Assembly (NCBI GenBank): GCA_029240245.1
Contig: JARBTJ010000013.1
Span: 81,470-145,469, forward strand
DNA from: Herbinix sp.
GTDB lineage: Bacteria > Bacillota > Clostridia > Lachnospirales > Lachnospiraceae
Reading direction: 5' to 3'
Length of the DNA: 64,000 nucleotides
The translations under genes and the position numbers were made by a program. The notes below the pieces were generated by a model that saw only the letters and a list, made by a program, of their open reading frames with translations, was not told where the DNA came from and did not search any database. Within the stretch, counting starts at the first letter, position 1. The number at the start of each line of letters is the position of its first letter. Positions 17,801-26,384 of the stretch are shown here, in pieces.

Positions 17801-19456
17801 TTGAAAAAGTCAGTCGCAATCTATTCACGTAAATCGAAGTTCACAGGTAAGGGAGAGAGTATAGAAAATCAGATTGAACTATGTAAGCAGTACATAGATA
17901 ATGCCTATGATAAAGAATCGATTGAGTTGTTCATTTATGAAGATGAGGGGTTTTCAGCAAAGAATACCTTCCGACCTCAGTTTCAGACAATGCTTCAGGA
18001 GGCAAAAAAGAAGAAGTTTTCGGTTCTGGTATGCTATCGTCTGGATCGAATTAGTCGTAATGTGAGTGATTTTGCAAATTTAATCGAGGAATTGCATCAG
18101 CTTGGAGTTGATTTTGTCTCCATAAAAGAAAAGTTTGATACCAGCAATCCAATGGGCCGGGCAATGATGTACATATCCTCTGTATTCGCACAGTTAGAGC
18201 GGGAAACGATAGCTGAGAGAATCAGGGATAATATGTACGAGCTTTCGAAAACAGGCAGGTGGTTGGGTGGAACTACCCCAACCGGCTATACAAGTGAAAG
18301 CATTGAGAGGGTATCCGTTGATGGTAAACTTAAGAAAGCTTGTAAATTAAAAATAATACCGGAAGAAGCCCAGATGATCAGCCTAATATTTAAAACTTAC
18401 CTAGATACAGGTTCACTGACGAAAACGGATGCCTATTTAATACAAAAGAAATATAAAACGAAGAATAAGAAATACTTTACCAGATTTGCAATCAGGAGTA
18501 TCTTATCAAATCCGGTCTATATGATCGCTGATCAAGAGGCTTATCGATATGTGATTGACAAAGGTATGAATCTCTTTTCCGAGGAAAAAAGCTTCGATGG
18601 GAAACGCGGCCTGATGGTGTACAATCGGACACAGCAAAGAGATGGAAGGGCTCATAGGGTAAACTCTATGCAGGAATGGATTGTGTCCGTAGGCAAACAT
18701 GAGGGCATCATCACGGGGAACGACTGGATAAAGGTTCAGGAGCTTTTAAGTATCAATCAATCAAAATCCTACCGGAAACCACGGAGCAATACCGCAATAT
18801 TATCCGGGGTGTTGATTTGTGGTAACTGCGGGGACTATATGAGGCCGAAAATGTCAAAAGGTTATACCGAAAATGGAAATAGGAGCTTTTATTATTTATG
18901 TAACAGGAAGGAAAAGAGCCATGGAGATTGCTGTAATATGATAAATTTAAATGGTAATAACAGCGATGCCGCTATTTGGGAGGAGTTGTGCAAACTGTTT
19001 AAAGTTAATACATATTTTATAAGGCAGATGGAGAGTCTTTATCAATCCTTTGAAAGGAATAAGAAGGAGCATATATCTGATCTTGTACGTTTGAAAAAGC
19101 TTATGAAAGAAAATGAAAAGGAAATTTCTTTACTGGTGAATGCATTGGCGTTATCAACGGAAAGTACAGCCAACCAATATATCTTGAAGCAGATAGAAGA
19201 ATATCACGAAAAGAGAGAACAGCTACAGAAGCAGCTGGAAGAGGCAGAAGCACAGAATAATAAAAATGAAGCATCCGATACGGAACTGTCTGCAATTGTA
19301 AGTTGCATGTTTGATGCGACTACTCTCTTTGACAAAGCATCGGTAGAGAGCAGACGCAGGATGATTCGTAAGTTGGTTAAAAAAGCTGTTTGGGATGGGG
19401 TGGATGTACACCTTTATTATGATAATGAGGTACAGGAAGTGTTTCCATCAAACTAA
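17801..19456 (+). CDS. Large serine recombinase (SpoIVCA-like), probable sigK excisionase
   Basis: Site-specific DNA recombinase of 551 residues. The resolvase domain (~1-150) carries the nucleophile Ser9 in AIYSRKS, the YRLDRISRN motif and the QLERETIAERIRDNM helix. It is followed by a Recombinase domain (~165-285), a zinc ribbon with C340, C343, C367 and C377/C378, and a coiled coil (~400-490) typical of large serine integrases. TTG at 17801 follows GGGAG. Its location between two parts of sigK makes it the functional counterpart of Bacillus SpoIVCA, which excises skin. No clear SigE-type promoter was identified. Confidence 0.93.
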   Translation: MKKSVAIYSRKSKFTGKGESIENQIELCKQYIDNAYDKESIELFIYEDEGFSAKNTFRPQFQTMLQEAKKKKFSVLVCYRLDRISRNVSDFANLIEELHQLGVDFVSIKEKFDTSNPMGRAMMYISSVFAQLERETIAERIRDNMYELSKTGRWLGGTTPTGYTSESIERVSVDGKLKKACKLKIIPEEAQMISLIFKTYLDTGSLTKTDAYLIQKKYKTKNKKYFTRFAIRSILSNPVYMIADQEAYRYVIDKGMNLFSEEKSFDGKRGLMVYNRTQQRDGRAHRVNSMQEWIVSVGKHEGIITGNDWIKVQELLSINQSKSYRKPRSNTAILSGVLICGNCGDYMRPKMSKGYTENGNRSFYYLCNRKEKSHGDCCNMINLNGNNSDAAIWEELCKLFKVNTYFIRQMESLYQSFERNKKEHISDLVRLKKLMKENEKEISLLVNALALSTESTANQYILKQIEEYHEKREQLQKQLEEAEAQNNKNEASDTELSAIVSCMFDATTLFDKASVESRRRMIRKLVKKAVWDGVDVHLYYDNEVQEVFPSN

Positions 19457-19831
19457 ATGTATCTATGCTTTTATAAGTCCTTTAAATATATTGAGAAAAT
19501 TTATTGACATCATTCAAACTAAGTAAATTTGTTTAAAAATTCAAAAAAGAAAATTTATGTTTCAAAATAAAACAAAGTAAATTTATGTTTAAATCATGTC
19601 TAAATTTCAGTCTAAATTTCAGTAATAAGAAAATTATTGACTTTTTAGATTAGTTACTGATATAATGAAGACACTTTTTTGTTCGGATTTTATTAATTGT
19701 TATAATATATCGGCCACGGGCAAACTTTTAAAAGATTGTCTTATCATAAATAGTAATAAGATAAACGGTATTACAATATGATAATTCAATTTTATGAAAA
19801 GGAGCAAATACAGTGGATATATTATAGTAAT

Positions 19832-19953
19832 TGGTTTTATGTCAAAAGGTGTTGCGTAAATTAACAGCTATATGGATAAACAAGCAAGCTTGCATGCAAT
19901 CGTAATAAATAATAGCCGGAAAGCACCGAAGGTATTTTGGCACTTTAATCATT
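19832..19953 (+). repeat. Palindromic interspersed repeat A, copy in the skin-like element
   Basis: An imperfect ~120-base palindrome centred on CAAGCAAGCTTGCATGCAAT. The right side ends in CGAAGGTATTTTGGCACTTTAATCA, whose complement resembles the left side (ATGTCAAAAGGTGTTGC). The better preserved copy is at 49921-50041. It lies in the 600-base gap between the recombinase and RNase J genes, where no gene was found. Confidence 0.6.
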
Positions 19954-20059
19954 AAATATAATAGCACATAATATTTGTGACATTTGGAAAAATTAATCCA
20001 TGGTATATTGTTATATTTTTAATATTATTCAGATCAAAATTAAACATTGGAGGTATCTA

Positions 20060-21736
20060 TTGGATAACAAAACGGAAGATATAAAAGTGAAAAAAATTAA
20101 AATTATTCCACTAGGTGGATTAGATAGAATCGGTATGAATATTACTGCTTTTGAATACGAAGATAGTATTATAGTCGTAGATTGCGGCATATCATTTCCG
20201 GATGAGGATATGTTAGGGATTGATTTAGTAATCCCGGATATCACATATTTAAAAGAAAATAAAGAGAAGGTAAAAGGCTTTATTATTACACATGGGCATG
20301 AAGACCATATTGGAGCTCTGCCATATATTTTAAAGGAATTAAATGTTCCTGTTTATGCAACGAAATTAACCATTGGTTTAATTGAATATAAACTGAAGGA
20401 ACATCATCTGTTAAAGAATACAAAAAGAAAAGTCGTAAAACATGGAAATTCAATTCATTTAGGCGACTTTCGAATTGAATTTATTAAGACAAATCATAGT
20501 ATTGCTGATGCATCAGCACTTGCAATTTATTCTCCTGCCGGTATTATTGTGCATACTGGGGACTTTAAGGTAGATTATACTCCTTTATTTGGTGATGCTG
20601 TAGACTTACAAAGATTCGGTGAAATCGGTAAGAAGGGTGTGCTTGCTCTTCTATGTGATAGTACAAATGCACAAAGACCCGGATTTACGATGTCAGAGAC
20701 TATGGTAGCGAGAACATTTGATAATCTATTTGCTGAGAATAAAACCAACCGAATTATCGTTGCAACGTTTGCATCAAATGTTGATCGTGTCCAACTAATC
20801 ATTAATACTGCGCATAAAACCGGAAGGAAGGTTATACTGCAAGGTAGGAGCATGGTTAATGTAATCGATATTGCATCGGAATTAGGTTATATTAAAATAC
20901 CGGATAATACCTTAATCGATATCGAACAAATGAATAATTACCCGGATGAAAAATTGGTATTTATCACCACGGGAAGTCAAGGGGAAGCCATGGCTGCACT
21001 TTCGAGAATGGCGGATTCAACCCATAAGAAGGTTAGTATAAAGCCGGGTGATCGAATAATCTTTAGTTCTACCCCAATACCAGGTAATGAAAGGGCTGTA
21101 TCGAAGGTGGTAAATGAATTATCCAGGAAGGGTGCAAAAGTAATCTTTGAAGATACTCATGTATCGGGACATGCTTGTCAAGAAGAAATTAAATTGATCT
21201 ATTCCTTGATAAAACCCAAATATGCAATTCCTGTTCATGGTGAATATAAGCACCGTACGGCTCAGGCTGACTTGGTTAATAATCTAGGAATCAAAAAAGA
21301 AAATATATTTATTCTGCAGTCTGGTAATGTTTTGGAACTTTCCGAGGGAAATGGCAAAATTATAGATCAGGTTCCTGCGAAAGGGATTTTTGTTGACGGG
21401 TTAGGAGTAGGAGATGTCGGTAATGCAGTTCTTCGAGACAGACAGCAACTATCAGCAAATGGTGTGATTATAATTGTACTAAGCTTAAATAAAATCACGA
21501 ATCAAATTCTGAATAAACCGGATATTATATCCCGCGGGTTTATCTATGTAAGGGAATCGGATCAATTAATGGCTGAAGTAAAAGAAGTAGTTAATAATTC
21601 GGTGGATAGATGCATAAAGCATAATTTAAAGGACTGGGGAAAAATAAAGATGGAAATCAAAAATGACCTCAGCGAATTTTTGTGGACTAAGATGAAGAGG
21701 AGTCCAATGATATTACCAGTCATCATGGAAGTATGA
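20060..21736 (+). CDS. rnj: Ribonuclease J paralogue carried by the skin-like element
   Basis: A complete RNase J of 558 residues, clearly similar along its full length to the copy at 9584. All catalytic features are kept: HGHEDH, NHSIADA, HTGDF, HVSGH and PVHGEY. An ATG at 20000 would add 20 residues unlike the family; TTG at 20060 with GGAGG at 20049-20053 copies the start context of the chromosomal gene. Codon use is more AT-rich (many ATT, TTA, AAT codons) than in the 9584 copy, suggesting long separate evolution or transfer. It would be lost from the mother-cell chromosome if the element is excised. Why a sporulation element carries an RNase is unknown. Confidence 0.93.
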   Translation: MDNKTEDIKVKKIKIIPLGGLDRIGMNITAFEYEDSIIVVDCGISFPDEDMLGIDLVIPDITYLKENKEKVKGFIITHGHEDHIGALPYILKELNVPVYATKLTIGLIEYKLKEHHLLKNTKRKVVKHGNSIHLGDFRIEFIKTNHSIADASALAIYSPAGIIVHTGDFKVDYTPLFGDAVDLQRFGEIGKKGVLALLCDSTNAQRPGFTMSETMVARTFDNLFAENKTNRIIVATFASNVDRVQLIINTAHKTGRKVILQGRSMVNVIDIASELGYIKIPDNTLIDIEQMNNYPDEKLVFITTGSQGEAMAALSRMADSTHKKVSIKPGDRIIFSSTPIPGNERAVSKVVNELSRKGAKVIFEDTHVSGHACQEEIKLIYSLIKPKYAIPVHGEYKHRTAQADLVNNLGIKKENIFILQSGNVLELSEGNGKIIDQVPAKGIFVDGLGVGDVGNAVLRDRQQLSANGVIIIVLSLNKITNQILNKPDIISRGFIYVRESDQLMAEVKEVVNNSVDRCIKHNLKDWGKIKMEIKNDLSEFLWTKMKRSPMILPVIMEV

Positions 21737-21814
21737 AAAGAATTATGAAAAGACTAGATTTTTGGAAAGAAGTCTAAATTGTATACCATCGGAGATTCAT
21801 TTAGCCATAATCGA

Positions 21815-21839
21815 GCCGTCATGTGAGTATAGCAAATGA
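21815..21839 (+). other. Right recombination junction of the skin-like element
   Basis: GCCGTCATG (21815-21823) is the inverted partner of CATAACGGC at the left end. It is followed after 11 bases by AATGA (21835-21839), the first bases of the true SigK C-terminal coding sequence. From memory, the Bacillus skin exchange also occurs at AATGA. Confidence 0.7.
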
Positions 21840-22194
21840 GCTTTTAATGATGCTCAGAAGCGGAAAACGTTTAGCGAAAGAAGTATATCTGTATGATCCA
21901 ATCGGATCTGATCGGGAAGGCAACGAAATTAATCTACTGGATATCATTGAAGAAGCAGAAGTTGATATTGTAGAAAATATTGTATTAGAAGATGATATTA
22001 AAAAACTTTATTGTATTATCGGAAAAGTATTAACGGATAGAGAACGCGAAATTATTTGCTTGCGTTATGGCTTAAGTAACCGCAAAGAAGTAACTCAACG
22101 GGAAATTGCCAACAAACTCGGTATATCCAGAAGTTATGTCAGCCGGATCGAGAAAAAAGCCCTAAAGAAGTTGCGAGAATGCTTTGAACAGTAG
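21823..22194 (+). CDS. sigK: SigK C-terminal part (regions 3-4)
   Basis: Encodes the DNA-binding end of SigK: NELLMMLRSGKRLAKEVYLYDPIGSDREGNEINLLDI, then LTDREREIICLRYGL and the region 4 helix-turn-helix TQREIANKLGISRSYVSRIEKKALKKL. The GTG at 21823 only opens the frame inside the element; true SigK sequence starts at AAT (21835). Alone it lacks region 2 and cannot recognise a -10 element. In the rearranged chromosome it continues in frame from 14606. A 21-base direct repeat of its 3' end lies just after the stop. Confidence 0.92.
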   Translation: MSIANELLMMLRSGKRLAKEVYLYDPIGSDREGNEINLLDIIEEAEVDIVENIVLEDDIKKLYCIIGKVLTDREREIICLRYGLSNRKEVTQREIANKLGISRSYVSRIEKKALKKLRECFEQ

Positions 22195-22242
22195 GAAACT
22201 GATATGCAACTTCTTTGGAAGGTTGCGAGAATGCTTTGAACA
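22170..22242 (+). repeat. Direct duplication of the sigK 3' end
   Basis: GTTGCGAGAATGCTTTGAAC at 22170-22189, plus one more base, is repeated exactly at 22222-22242. The second copy is flanked by GGTTG and CAACC so that it can form a small hairpin. It is another example in this window of a gene's 3' end copied just downstream. Confidence 0.8.
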
Positions 22243-22286
22243 ACCTCCATAATACATCTGTGTCGCTAACCGAACTTTAAAAGTGT

Positions 22287-22335
22287 GAGCTGTGATCCTT
22301 TGTTACAATAACAAGTATCACAGCTCTATTTATTT
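22287..22335 (+). terminator. Terminator after sigK
   Basis: GAGCTGTGAT (22287-22296) pairs with ATCACAGCTC (22317-22326) and is followed by TATTTATTT. It lies about 90 bases after the sigK stop. The following bases to 22668 contain no convincing gene. Confidence 0.75.
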
Positions 22336-22667
22336 CCTCAGAACAAAAGGAGCCTTCAACAGGGTGAGCCTTGATCCGGTTAACCTTCATCAAGCTACTT
22401 TGACGAAAACTTGCAGAATATTTGATTATAACATTTTTATTGATTCTCTTATTATTTTTATTAAAAATAGCGTAACAACAGGGAAAGATTCATGTTTTCG
22501 GATGGCAGTATATGGACAAATGTTTTTCTTCATTATAAAATAATAATAGTATGACAGAAACAAATGAAAGTAAATAAAGGAGTGCCAAAGAACGTTTGCA
22601 TAGGAAGATGAAATAATTAACTTTAGAACTGGATGAATCGTCGATCGGAAAATACGGAGGTATCTTT

Positions 22668-24443
22668 ATGTTTCACTTATATTTTGATCTTTTGAAGGAA
22701 TGGTGCGATGCTCTACTTGAATTGCAGGTGAATGAAATCAAATCACCGGGGATATATGGTGGAATTATGTGCCCAGCCTGCTCCAGAATTCACGGCAGAT
22801 GTGCAGATGCAGTATATCCGTTAATGTATATGGCACACACCACCGGTGATCAGAGATATCTGGAGGCAGCAGTAAAACTCCAGGAATGGTCTGAACATGT
22901 TACTTCACCGGATGGCAGCTGGGTGAACGAACCCGAAAAAACCTGGAAGGGAATCACGGTGTTTGGAGCACTTTCTTTGGCAGAAGCCCTTCGTCATCAT
23001 GGTATGCTTCTTGATAAAACCATCTATGACCGTTGGCGAAAGAGATTAAGCAGCGCAGCACAATACATATATAACACTTTTACTATGGATTACGGCAATA
23101 TTAATTATCCGATTACTGCATCCGCTTTGCTGACTGCAGCAGGTATGGTTCTGGATGACCAGGATTATATAAACAGAGGTCGGGAGTTCGCACACAATTC
23201 AATGAATTATTTTACAGAAAACAAATTGATTTTTGGTGAAGGTCATGGAATATCTGCAAGTGGCAAAAGAGCTGTAGATCTGGGATATAATGTGGAGGAA
23301 TCGTTGCCGGCACTTGCCTTATACGGAGTGATGACCGGGGATGAGGAGGTGCTTCGCGGTGTAACTGCTTCCTTGCGGGAGCATATGGAATTTATGTTAC
23401 CGGACGGAGCCTGGGATAATAGCTGGGGAACTAGAAATTACAAATGGTCCTATTGGGGTAGCAGAACGTCGGATGGCAGCCAGTCTGCATATCTTCTCCT
23501 GGCAGACCGTGATGCCAGGTTCGCCGAAGTTGCTCGGAGGAATACGTTACTGCTAAAAAACTGTACCCACGACGGGATGTTGTATGGGGGACCCCATTAT
23601 TTTACTAAGGGTGAGCTGCCGTGCATACACCATACCTTTTGCAAAGCGAAAGCATTGGCGACTATTTTGGATTATAATCTTAATATGGACTTGAAGACAA
23701 TACCTACTGCTTTGCCCCGGGAGGTAGCGAAGGGGGTAAGGGAATATCCCGAAATCGGTACATATTTAGTGGCACAAGGTGATTGGAGGGCTACCATAAC
23801 TTCCTATGACTGGGAGTATATGAAACTGGGACATGCCAGTGGAGGTTCTTTAAGTATGCTATGGCATAAAGAACTGGGGCCGGTGTTGTCAGCCAGTCTG
23901 ACGGAATACTCTATGCTTGAGAGTACTAATATGCAACGGGTGAAGGATGTTATTGATATGTCTTTGACACCTAGACTGGAACTAACTCAGGACGGGGAAT
24001 TCTACCGAAATATTAATGATAATAACGCCGTAGTGAAACAGGAAACCCTTATGGATGAAATTCGGTTTCGCTCCATGGGAAGACTCGTAAATGGCGATCA
24101 GAAAGATCCATCCCAAGGAGAGGTAGCATATAACATAGAATATGTATTTAAGGACAACAGCTTTGAAATCCTTATTCAGGGTGATTATACGCCTTTGACA
24201 GGTCAATTAAGATATTATCTACCAATGATATCGGATAGAACAGAGGAGTATGTTCAAGAGGATTCTAATAGGCTTCACATAGGTAAAGGGAACAATAAAT
24301 TAACAGTTACTGCCTCTTTGCCAATTATTTCGATTGCAGCTGATCATAAAAGAATATTCAATCATGTTCCTGGATTTGAGGCAATACCTTTCTATCTTAG
24401 TTTAAAAGATGCAAAGGAGTGTAAAATTATCATTGCTTTGTAA
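22668..24443 (+). CDS. Putative alpha-toroid protein related to polysaccharide lyases or hydrolases
   Basis: A 591-residue cytosolic protein without signal peptide. Repeated helical patterns rich in Trp, Tyr and Gly (ADAVYPLMYMAHTTGDQRYLEAAVKLQEW, then DGAWDNSWGTRNYKWSYWGSRTSDG) suggest an N-terminal alpha/alpha toroid (~1-340) as in heparinase II/III-like and six-hairpin glycosidase folds. The C-terminal ~200 residues look beta-rich, as in the lyases. A CPACSRIHGRC cluster (C35, C38, C45) near the start may bind metal. Action on a plant or host oligosaccharide is inferred; the exact family is not recognised. GGAGG precedes the ATG. Confidence 0.65.
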   Translation: MFHLYFDLLKEWCDALLELQVNEIKSPGIYGGIMCPACSRIHGRCADAVYPLMYMAHTTGDQRYLEAAVKLQEWSEHVTSPDGSWVNEPEKTWKGITVFGALSLAEALRHHGMLLDKTIYDRWRKRLSSAAQYIYNTFTMDYGNINYPITASALLTAAGMVLDDQDYINRGREFAHNSMNYFTENKLIFGEGHGISASGKRAVDLGYNVEESLPALALYGVMTGDEEVLRGVTASLREHMEFMLPDGAWDNSWGTRNYKWSYWGSRTSDGSQSAYLLLADRDARFAEVARRNTLLLKNCTHDGMLYGGPHYFTKGELPCIHHTFCKAKALATILDYNLNMDLKTIPTALPREVAKGVREYPEIGTYLVAQGDWRATITSYDWEYMKLGHASGGSLSMLWHKELGPVLSASLTEYSMLESTNMQRVKDVIDMSLTPRLELTQDGEFYRNINDNNAVVKQETLMDEIRFRSMGRLVNGDQKDPSQGEVAYNIEYVFKDNSFEILIQGDYTPLTGQLRYYLPMISDRTEEYVQEDSNRLHIGKGNNKLTVTASLPIISIAADHKRIFNHVPGFEAIPFYLSLKDAKECKIIIAL

Positions 24444-24508
24444 TAGAGAAAGTCTAATAAAAATAGCAATTAGGATATGAATGCATAAATGTGAGGGGGA
24501 AAATTAAT

Positions 24509-25372
24509 ATGGGAGCAGCGATCGAAGTTGAAAATCTAGTGAAAAGCTATGGAAACAATACGGTTTTAAAGGGGTTAAGCTTTCGTGCAGAACAGGGGGA
24601 AATATTTGCACTGCTTGGTGCTAACGGTGCCGGAAAGACAACAACCTTGGAATGTATCGAGGGGATACGCGGATATAATGACGGTAAGATAATAGTAAAT
24701 GGTAAGATTGGTGTTCAACTGCAATCCTCTTCACTTCCTGCAAATATAACCGCTTTGGAAGCATTCCGATTATTCGGAAGATGGAATAAGGCGAAGGAAG
24801 ATCTTACAATACTGGACAATCTTGGGGCCGGTGAATTTAAGAATAAACAGTATAGAACCTTGTCCACCGGTCAAAAGAGAAGACTTCATCTGGCAATAGC
24901 ACTACTTCACAATCCGGATATTATTTTCCTGGATGAACCGACCGCCGGACTGGATGTGGAAGGCAGGATTTCGTTACATAACGAGATACGTAAATTAAAA
25001 ACTGCAGGAAAAACAATCATCATGGCTAGTCATGATATGGCAGAGGTAGAAAGCTTATGTGACCGTATTGCCATTATGAAGGAAGGAAAGCTTGCTTTTT
25101 TAGGTTCATCCCATGAACTGACCGGCGAGTATTACGGTGAAAGCAAAATCTTAATTAAGACGGAACATCAGGTACCTGAGTTCAAATTAGAGTGCAGTGT
25201 ACCCTTAAGTATGGAACAAAATTATTATTGTATCACAACAAAAAACATCAGCGAGGCCTTGCTCGAAATACTGACAAAATTAAAAGAAGCGGATAATGAA
25301 GTTTTAGATATAAAAATAGAACGTGCTACATTAGAACAACGATTTATGGAAATAGCTAAGGAGGGCAAATAA
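24509..25372 (+). CDS. ABC transporter ATP-binding protein
   Basis: Nucleotide-binding subunit of an ABC-2 type exporter, 287 residues. It shows Walker A GANGAGKTTT, signature LSTGQKRRLHLAIAL, Walker B IIFLDEPTAGLD and the switch histidine in MASHDMAEVE. The last ~80 residues form the extra domain found in drug and lantibiotic exporter ATPases. A GTG at 24491 is in frame, but AGGGGG fits the ATG at 24509. The permease starts one base after the stop, so the two form one operon. Substrate unknown. Confidence 0.92.
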   Translation: MGAAIEVENLVKSYGNNTVLKGLSFRAEQGEIFALLGANGAGKTTTLECIEGIRGYNDGKIIVNGKIGVQLQSSSLPANITALEAFRLFGRWNKAKEDLTILDNLGAGEFKNKQYRTLSTGQKRRLHLAIALLHNPDIIFLDEPTAGLDVEGRISLHNEIRKLKTAGKTIIMASHDMAEVESLCDRIAIMKEGKLAFLGSSHELTGEYYGESKILIKTEHQVPEFKLECSVPLSMEQNYYCITTKNISEALLEILTKLKEADNEVLDIKIERATLEQRFMEIAKEGK

Positions 25373-25373
25373 T

Positions 25374-26090
25374 ATGCGTGCTTTTATTTATGGTATTGGT
25401 GTTCAGTGGAAGCTGGATTTAAGAAATAAAGGTATATTAATTACATATTATCTCGTACCGCTCGTATTCTTTGGCTTTATGGGAATGATATTTACATCAA
25501 TCAATCCGGAAATGAAGGACACCCTCATTCAGACAATGACCATCTTTGCATTTTCGATGGGAGCATTTTTGGGTACACCAAGTTCGATTAGTGAAATGTA
25601 TTCGGGTGATATCAAAAAAGCATTTAAAGTGGGTGGTATACCGCTTTGGGCCGGTGCGGTAAATCATTTTATTTCGGCATTTATTCATCTGTTGATAACC
25701 GGCATCATCATCTATATCATAGCTCCATTTGCCTTTGATGCGAAGCTTCCCGAAAACCCCGTGTTATATTTTATTTCCACGGCTGTTTTCCTCATGGTAA
25801 ATATATCAATAGGAACGGTTCTTGGGTTATATGTAAAAAGTCCGGCAAAGCTTACCATGTTTGCACAGCTTCTATTTTTACCTTCTCTGATGCTCTCGGG
25901 AATTATGTTCCCGACAAATATGCTTCCGAAAGCGGTTGCGGTTGTCGGCTATGCATTACCAGCCACCTGGGGACTTAAGCTGATGACTGAATCGGAACTC
26001 AATATCTTAAATATAGTCATACTGCTTTTGTTTTTTACAGGAGCTGTTATAATCAGTTCTTATAAGTTGGCTAAAATAGGCATAGATTAA
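25374..26090 (+). CDS. ABC-2 type transporter permease
   Basis: Membrane subunit of the exporter, 238 residues with about six predicted membrane segments (for example LVPLVFFGFMGMIFTS, HFISAFIHLLITGIIIYIIAP and LNIVILLLFFTGAVIIS). The layout matches ABC-2 permeases of the DrrB/NatB kind. GGAGG in the end of the ATPase gene serves as its ribosome binding site, so translation is probably coupled. Confidence 0.9.
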   Translation: MRAFIYGIGVQWKLDLRNKGILITYYLVPLVFFGFMGMIFTSINPEMKDTLIQTMTIFAFSMGAFLGTPSSISEMYSGDIKKAFKVGGIPLWAGAVNHFISAFIHLLITGIIIYIIAPFAFDAKLPENPVLYFISTAVFLMVNISIGTVLGLYVKSPAKLTMFAQLLFLPSLMLSGIMFPTNMLPKAVAVVGYALPATWGLKLMTESELNILNIVILLLFFTGAVIISSYKLAKIGID

Positions 26091-26207
26091 GATAATTGGT
26101 AGAAGGTCTGTGAATCCATTATTCTTTAAGGGTAAATTTCTTATATTAAAACTAAAATCAAAGATTATATACAAATTAATACATAATTTATACGAGAACC
26201 AATACGA

Positions 26208-26339
26208 AAGCTTATATTAAAGCTTATATTAAAGCTTATATAAGAACTTATATTAAAGCTTATATAAGAACTTATATTAGAGTTTATATTAGAGCTAATG
26301 TTAGAGCTAAAATTAAAGCTTATATTAAAGCCAATATAG
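26208..26339 (+). repeat. Eleven 12-bp tandem repeats upstream of the MltG-like gene
   Basis: Eleven consecutive 12-base units with consensus AAGCTTATATTA; several differ by one to four bases (GAACTTATATTA, GAGCTAAAATTA). The tract ends ~45 bases before the start of the MltG-like gene and could affect its transcription or leader structure. The flanking bases 26091-26207 contain no gene. Confidence 0.9.
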
Positions 26340-26384
26340 AACATATATAAAACTAATGTGATGCATCATAACAGGAGTAGTTCA

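Larger units (their letters stand above)
14604..21834 (+). mobile_element. skin-like element interrupting sigK (~7.23 kb)
   Basis: The interval separates the two sigK parts and is bounded by AATG at 14604-14607 and 21835-21838. Removing one copy joins AAT (Asn) to GAG (Glu) in the correct frame, restoring the CIDNELLMMLR segment, which matches CIENEILMHLR of Bacillus SigK. The insertion point is thus the same as for the Bacillus skin element. Contents are a small minus-strand gene, a chemoreceptor, a large serine recombinase and an RNase J paralogue; no phage structural genes are present. Excision in the mother cell during sporulation is inferred from known skin systems and was not observed. 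Confidence 0.9.

Noticed and set aside
9584..21736. The two RNase J genes as an assembly duplication
   Set aside because: They differ at very many codons and in their ends and are embedded in different surroundings, so they are true paralogues.
14604..21834. The element as a prophage
   Set aside because: No capsid, tail, terminase, lysis or repressor genes are present.
22292..22543. An 83-residue frame after sigK
   Set aside because: It starts inside the sigK terminator, has no ribosome binding site and no recognisable pattern.
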